Source: Deltaproteobacteria bacterium (GTDB taxonomy: Bacteria; Desulfobacterota; Desulfobacteria; Desulfobacterales; JAABPS01). Taken from it: DNA of 9,639 bases. Positions 6,244 through 9,639 of the stretch are shown piece by piece. Each line of letters starts with the position of its first letter. Positions within the stretch are counted from its first letter, which is position 1. Under the pieces are notes generated by a model, which saw nothing but the letters and a program-made list of their open reading frames with translations, was not told the DNA's origin and did no database searches. Made by a program: the position numbers and the translations under genes. Where the stretch lies: contig JAFDFT010000054.1 of NCBI GenBank assembly GCA_019309685.1, forward strand, positions 1-9,639. The letters run 5' to 3'.

Positions 6244-7877
6244 GACTTCATCTTGTTTTCCTGCTCTCTTAAAATCCTTCTTAATGGTTTTCCAATTCTA
6301 TTCTTAGGTATCTCATCAATATATTTGATTATTTTCGGCATTTTAAATGCAGGAAGTTTCTCAGCGCAATAGTCAAGCAGTTCCTTTTTGCCCACACTTC
6401 CTTCTTTTTCCAAAACAAGAAATGCTGTAATGGAACTCCCGCCTAGACGATCGGGCATGCCGACAACGCACGCCTCTTTTATCCCTTTGTATTTTTCCAA
6501 TACTTTTTCGACTTCAGTAGGATACACATTAAATCCTTTCGATAAAATCATATCGTCTTTTCTATCAACAAGATAAAAAAATCCATTTTCATCCATTCTG
6601 GCAAGATCACCTGTATACAACCATCCGTCACGAAGCGCATGCTGTGATTTTTCCGGATGCTGCCAATATCCGTCCATGAGTTGCGGGCCTTTGATGGCGA
6701 GTTCACCAACTTCCCCAACCGGGCATTCATGTGTTTCTTTTTTAATATCAACAATCTTTGCGTCAGTACCAGGAAGAGGGATTCCAATGCTTCCTGGAAT
6801 CGCATTGCCGTGAAATGGGTTTATATGTGTAGAGGAAGAGGCTTCTGAAAGGCCATATGCCTCTACGATGCTTTTTCCGGTCAGCGCTTTATATTTTTCC
6901 TGTACCCATACGGGCATGGGTGATCCCCCGCCGCTGGCAATTTCAATGGATGAAAAATGATCTTTTGTAACATTCGGGTAAGAAACAAGGGCCGCCCATA
7001 GAGCAGGAACTGCTGGGAATGAAATGGGTCTATATTTTTTTAACAGATCCAGCATATCGACAATATTGGACCAGTCGAACATGGGAAGCAGTATCATTCG
7101 GTATCCTTTAAAAACTGAAACATGAAGACACACTGTCATCCCAAACACATGGAAAAAAGGAAGAATGCATATTACCGATGGATTTTCAGCATAAATAAGA
7201 GGATTCCAGCTGCTGATTTGCATGACATTTGCGATAATACTTCGATGCGTGAGGGCGGCAGCTTTTGGCATCCCTGTGGCACCGCTGGTGTATTGCAATA
7301 CAGCAATATCATTGTTCGAACAATCCAGGCCCGGTTCATCTGTAGATTGTGAAGCAACAAGATCATTAAATATAATGAGCTCGGACACTCCTTTATCTTT
7401 ATCAACTGTCTTTTCCATTCCCATGACAGAGTGTATGACTATCGTTCCTACAGACGTATCTTTTATAATATTCAGCACATTCTGAACAAATATATCCAAA
7501 CTAACAACAATTTTTGCCCCGGAGTTATTAATGAGGTTTTTCAGTTCAGCCCCATGATACATGACATTAATATTGACAGCAATGGCTCCGATTTTCATTG
7601 CTCCATAAAATGCGATAACATATGTCGGTGAATTAGGCAGAATTAAAGCAACACGGTCTCCCTTTTTCACACCAAATGATTGCAGGGCGTGTGCAAATCC
7701 ATTGGCCCTTTCATTTATTTCTTTATATGTCAGGTCAATATCATTTAGGGTTGTGGCAATATGCTCTGGATGATCAGATGCTGTTTTCATTAAAAATTCC
7801 GGGAGTGTCAATTCCGGATATTCAAGTGTATGCGGAACATTTTTATCGTAATTTTTTAACCATGGTTTTTTCATCAT
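6240..7877 (-). CDS. Long-chain fatty-acid--CoA ligase-like AMP-forming synthetase
   Basis: A 545-residue adenylate-forming enzyme of the ANL superfamily, expected to activate a carboxylic acid with ATP to acyl-AMP and then load CoA (or a carrier protein). The signatures appear in order: P-loop YTSGATGMPK (196-205), YGLSE (341-345), YTGDL (421-425), DRKDDMILSKGFNVYP (438-453) and the C-terminal catalytic lysine K530 in PKNRIGKPLRR. Length and motif spacing fit long- or medium-chain acyl-CoA synthetases. The acid chain length cannot be read from sequence. It ends in a 4-bp tail-to-tail overlap with the PlsY-like gene. Two adjacent ATGs (7877 and 7874) are possible; GGAG 7 bases upstream favours 7877. 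In this locus it may reactivate acids released by the thioesterase, or recycle the product acid. It could also be a general fatty-acid ligase unrelated to the synthesis genes. Confidence 0.9.
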   Translation of the reverse strand: MMKKPWLKNYDKNVPHTLEYPELTLPEFLMKTASDHPEHIATTLNDIDLTYKEINERANGFAHALQSFGVKKGDRVALILPNSPTYVIAFYGAMKIGAIAVNINVMYHGAELKNLINNSGAKIVVSLDIFVQNVLNIIKDTSVGTIVIHSVMGMEKTVDKDKGVSELIIFNDLVASQSTDEPGLDCSNNDIAVLQYTSGATGMPKAAALTHRSIIANVMQISSWNPLIYAENPSVICILPFFHVFGMTVCLHVSVFKGYRMILLPMFDWSNIVDMLDLLKKYRPISFPAVPALWAALVSYPNVTKDHFSSIEIASGGGSPMPVWVQEKYKALTGKSIVEAYGLSEASSSTHINPFHGNAIPGSIGIPLPGTDAKIVDIKKETHECPVGEVGELAIKGPQLMDGYWQHPEKSQHALRDGWLYTGDLARMDENGFFYLVDRKDDMILSKGFNVYPTEVEKVLEKYKGIKEACVVGMPDRLGGSSITAFLVLEKEGSVGKKELLDYCAEKLPAFKMPKIIKYIDEIPKNRIGKPLRRILREQENKMKS

Positions 7878-7884
7878 TCTATTG

Positions 7885-7888
7885 CTCC
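7885..7888 (-). promoter_or_regulatory. Ribosome binding site of the acyl-CoA ligase gene
   Basis: On the - strand GGAG precedes the ATG at 7877 by 7 bases and the next ATG at 7874 by 10. The spacing favours the first ATG, giving a protein that begins MMKKPW. Confidence 0.6.
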
Positions 7889-7897
7889 ATTATCTAA

Positions 7898-8116
7898 TTT
7901 CAATTTTTAAGATCAATCTATATTTTAGCCGAAGAAAATGCTTCTAGAATTTTTAGTTATTCTAAAATTTCTTCAATTAAAGAAAAGATAGTTCTTGTTT
8001 TTGCAGAACATCCCTCAGTCAATATTCCGGGAAGTCAATCCCTGGATGGTTCTAGAGCTAACACAAGTGCTCCCAATGCGCATAATCTGTATAAATACCA
8101 CCTACCTAAATCTTAA
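7898..8116 (+). pseudogene. Possible gene remnant: 72-codon open frame without a start codon
   Basis: The + strand frame ending at TAA 8114-8116 is open back to the stop at 7895-7897 and contains no ATG, GTG or TTG. The later part reads KIVLVFAEHPSVNIPGSQ and then ANTSAPNAHNLYKY, which looks somewhat protein-like, but I recognise no family. It runs opposite to both neighbouring genes. An open frame of this size can arise by chance in AT-rich DNA, so a degraded gene is only one reading. Confidence 0.15.
7931..7974. repeat. Imperfect inverted repeat upstream of the ligase gene
   Basis: An inner perfect 6-bp pair, TAGAAT (7945-7950) and ATTCTA (7959-7964), encloses an 8-base loop. An outer perfect 7-bp pair, GAAGAAA (7931-7937) and TTTCTTC (7968-7974), flanks it with unequal bulges of 7 and 3 bases. 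The centre lies about 75 bp upstream of the ligase ATG on the - strand. This could be an operator for a dimeric regulator or a weak transcript hairpin. It is AT-rich and lacks a T-run typical of a terminator, so the role is open. Confidence 0.4.
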
Positions 8117-8194
8117 AACCTAAAATTTGAATATCTTATTTCACTATATTCCTTAAGAGATTCAGATGATTTTAATTTTTTATCAAAGCTCACT

Positions 8195-9628
8195 TTATTT
8201 AGGCTCAAATGTTCTTTTCGCGGAAAGTAACGAAGGAAGGTGAAACAGCATATACAGCAAACTGTTTCTATGCTCCCATATTCTTTCTTTAAACTTTTTG
8301 CGCCATTTTGGATCTGAATAAAATCTTTTAACATGCTCATTGTATAATTGGTCAAGCCTTTCGCTTGATGCGACGCCATGAGGGACAAATACAAAATTAA
8401 GACAGTTCATTTTTTCCCAGTCATTATCGAGTGTTCCAAACTCTGTTATAGATTTCCATACTGGCGCACCATAAAACGGCGCAAACTTTGACATGTTCAT
8501 ATCGTCTAATTCCAGTGACACTGCGAAGTCGCTTGTTTTTTGTATAGTCGTTTCTGTTTCCCCGGGAAGTCCCATGATAAAAAGGCCTTTGGCTCTTAAA
8601 CCATGTGCTTGAATTTTTGTAATATCTTGCCTTACGGTTTCCATATTAACGCCCGGTTTAATGGATTGCAAAACCTCAGGGTCACCGCTTTCGATGCCAA
8701 TAGACAGTTGAAGAAAGCCGGCTTGTTTAAGAAAAAAAAGGAGTTCGTCATCAATATGTTCTGCCCTTACCATGCAATTAAAATTCATTTTTAACGGTTT
8801 CTTTATTAATAACTCACATAATTCGATGATTCGATCCCTTTTTGTTGTGAAAAGATCGTCATATATAATGATGTGTTGTACTTTAAAACTTTTATTTAAA
8901 TGGCATATATGATCGTAAATATATTCAGCGGAATTGTAACGGAATTTATTTTTAAAAACGGATCGGTCACAGAAGCTGCATTGATACGGACATCCGCGGC
9001 TGGTTATCATTGTTGCCCCTGGCTTTAGTATATAGCTAAACAAGGGCAGATGATATTTTTTCGGGAAGCCGGCTAATTTTTCATAAGCAGGAAAAGGAAG
9101 TGTGTCCAGGTCGTTGATATATGATCTGACCGAGTTGGTGACCACCTGTCCGTCATCTCTAAACACAATCCCATCAATCAAACGAAGCGGCTTTCCGTTT
9201 GCCACTTCGGAAAATGTCAATTCACCTTCACCAACACATAACAAATCTATATTTTCATATTTTTCTAACAGGGCTCCACCCATAGCGGAAATATGAGGAC
9301 CGCCAAAAATCGTCTGTATTTCAGGGTTTGCTTCCTTTAATACTGTTGCAATCTCGTAACCATTCGGAAAGCCTGAAGTGGTCGTACTAAATCCCACAAT
9401 ATCGGGTTGATATTTTAATATTTCTGTTACATTGCTTTGAATTCTTGAAGACGCTTTCGGACCATAGCAGTCGTAAACAAATACTTTATGGCCATTTTTT
9501 TCAAGAAAAGCGGCAATAGAAAGGATTCCGATAGGAGCCATCCTGTTTGCTGTAGCTGTTATATCTTTTTTACCAGGAATCCAGTTCGAACCTGCTGGGT
9601 GAATCAAAACAATTTTCATGGCAACCAT
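8195..9628 (-). CDS. B12-binding-type radical SAM protein
   Basis: A 477-residue protein with the two-part layout of B12-dependent radical SAM enzymes (BchE-like class). Residues 4-140 resemble a cobalamin-binding Rossmann domain: MKIVLIHP, APIGILSIAAFLEKNGH, PDIVGFSTTT, IFGGPHIS and VGEGE. The DxHxxG cobalamin-ligand motif is not visible, as is common in this class. CPYQCSFC (213-220) is the CxxxCxxC cluster site, followed by IIIYDDLF (253-260), LSIGIESGD (308-316) and GLFIMGLPGET (348-358), usual barrel elements. The C-terminal 90 residues are basic with aromatics. Known members perform methylation at unreactive carbons, ring formation or oxidation; which one applies here is unknown. It may modify the lipid made by the adjacent genes (inference). 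The ATG at 9628 is used; an ATG at 9619 (MKIVLIHP) fits homologues better, neither has a visible Shine-Dalgarno, and the frame stays open to the window edge. Confidence 0.88.
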   Translation of the reverse strand: MVAMKIVLIHPAGSNWIPGKKDITATANRMAPIGILSIAAFLEKNGHKVFVYDCYGPKASSRIQSNVTEILKYQPDIVGFSTTTSGFPNGYEIATVLKEANPEIQTIFGGPHISAMGGALLEKYENIDLLCVGEGELTFSEVANGKPLRLIDGIVFRDDGQVVTNSVRSYINDLDTLPFPAYEKLAGFPKKYHLPLFSYILKPGATMITSRGCPYQCSFCDRSVFKNKFRYNSAEYIYDHICHLNKSFKVQHIIIYDDLFTTKRDRIIELCELLIKKPLKMNFNCMVRAEHIDDELLFFLKQAGFLQLSIGIESGDPEVLQSIKPGVNMETVRQDITKIQAHGLRAKGLFIMGLPGETETTIQKTSDFAVSLELDDMNMSKFAPFYGAPVWKSITEFGTLDNDWEKMNCLNFVFVPHGVASSERLDQLYNEHVKRFYSDPKWRKKFKERIWEHRNSLLYMLFHLPSLLSAKRTFEPK

Positions 9629-9639
9629 ACTGAAATGTT

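Larger units (their letters stand above)
7878..8194. other. 317-bp gap between the ligase and B12-type radical SAM genes
   Basis: No gene with a normal start is recognisable here. The stretch must hold the 3' end of the B12-type radical SAM transcript and the leader, and perhaps a promoter, of the ligase gene, both on the - strand. It is AT-rich and contains an imperfect inverted repeat (7931-7974) and a start-less open frame (7898-8116, + strand), listed separately. No GC-rich stem followed by a T-run was found on either strand, so no intrinsic terminator is called. Promoter-like boxes on the - strand were too weak to place. Confidence 0.6.

Noticed and set aside
7880..7915. GATAAT-like -10 box on the - strand just before the ligase gene
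   Set aside because: Transcription from it would start at or after the ribosome binding site, so it could not give a normally translated message.
8113..8394. 93-codon - strand frame extending past the end of the B12-type radical SAM gene
   Set aside because: It overlaps the radical SAM 3' end in another frame, has no ribosome binding site and no protein family features.
1..9639. CRISPR array, tRNA, rRNA or insertion sequence
   Set aside because: No spaced direct repeats, cloverleaf-like segments, rRNA-like sequence or transposase motifs were seen on either strand.

Overview
The window reads as part of an AT-rich bacterial chromosome, roughly 40% GC by eye. It carries a dense, specialised type II fatty-acid-synthase-like locus. 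Several features suggest an anaerobe: three radical SAM enzymes of two types, one with an N-terminal fold resembling a cobalamin-binding domain, plus discrete fatty-acid-type proteins. A sulfate-reducing deltaproteobacterium (Desulfobacterota) or a ladderane-producing planctomycete relative would fit. This is inference; no rRNA or other taxonomic marker is present.

Left part, + strand, 2 to 6243: seven genes in one direction. They are the 3' end of an acyl carrier protein, two related radical SAM enzymes (332 and 374 residues), two beta-ketoacyl-ACP synthases of the FabF type, a hotdog-fold acyl thioesterase and a PlsY-like membrane acyltransferase. Gaps run from 1 to 137 bp. The larger gaps before the two synthases (137 and 103 bp) could hold internal promoters, and a plausible sigma70-like box pair lies before the second synthase.

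Right part, - strand, 6240 to 9628: a long-chain acyl-CoA synthetase-like AMP-forming ligase converges on the PlsY-like gene with a 4-bp tail overlap. After a 317-bp gap comes a B12-binding-type radical SAM protein whose 5' end lies close to the window edge. The gap holds an AT-rich imperfect inverted repeat and a 72-codon open frame with no normal start codon, perhaps a gene remnant.

Proposed joint role (inference): an acyl chain is built on the dedicated carrier protein by two synthases and modified by radical chemistry. It is then released by the thioesterase, reactivated by the ligase, or passed to glycerol-3-phosphate by the PlsY-like protein to give an unusual membrane lipid. Carrier protein, paired FabF-like synthases and radical SAM proteins, including a B12-type one, is the kind of gene set proposed for ladderane lipid biosynthesis in anammox bacteria and for look-alike clusters elsewhere. 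The chemistry here cannot be read from sequence alone. Reductase, dehydratase and malonyl-transferase genes are not in the window; if dedicated copies exist they would lie to the left.
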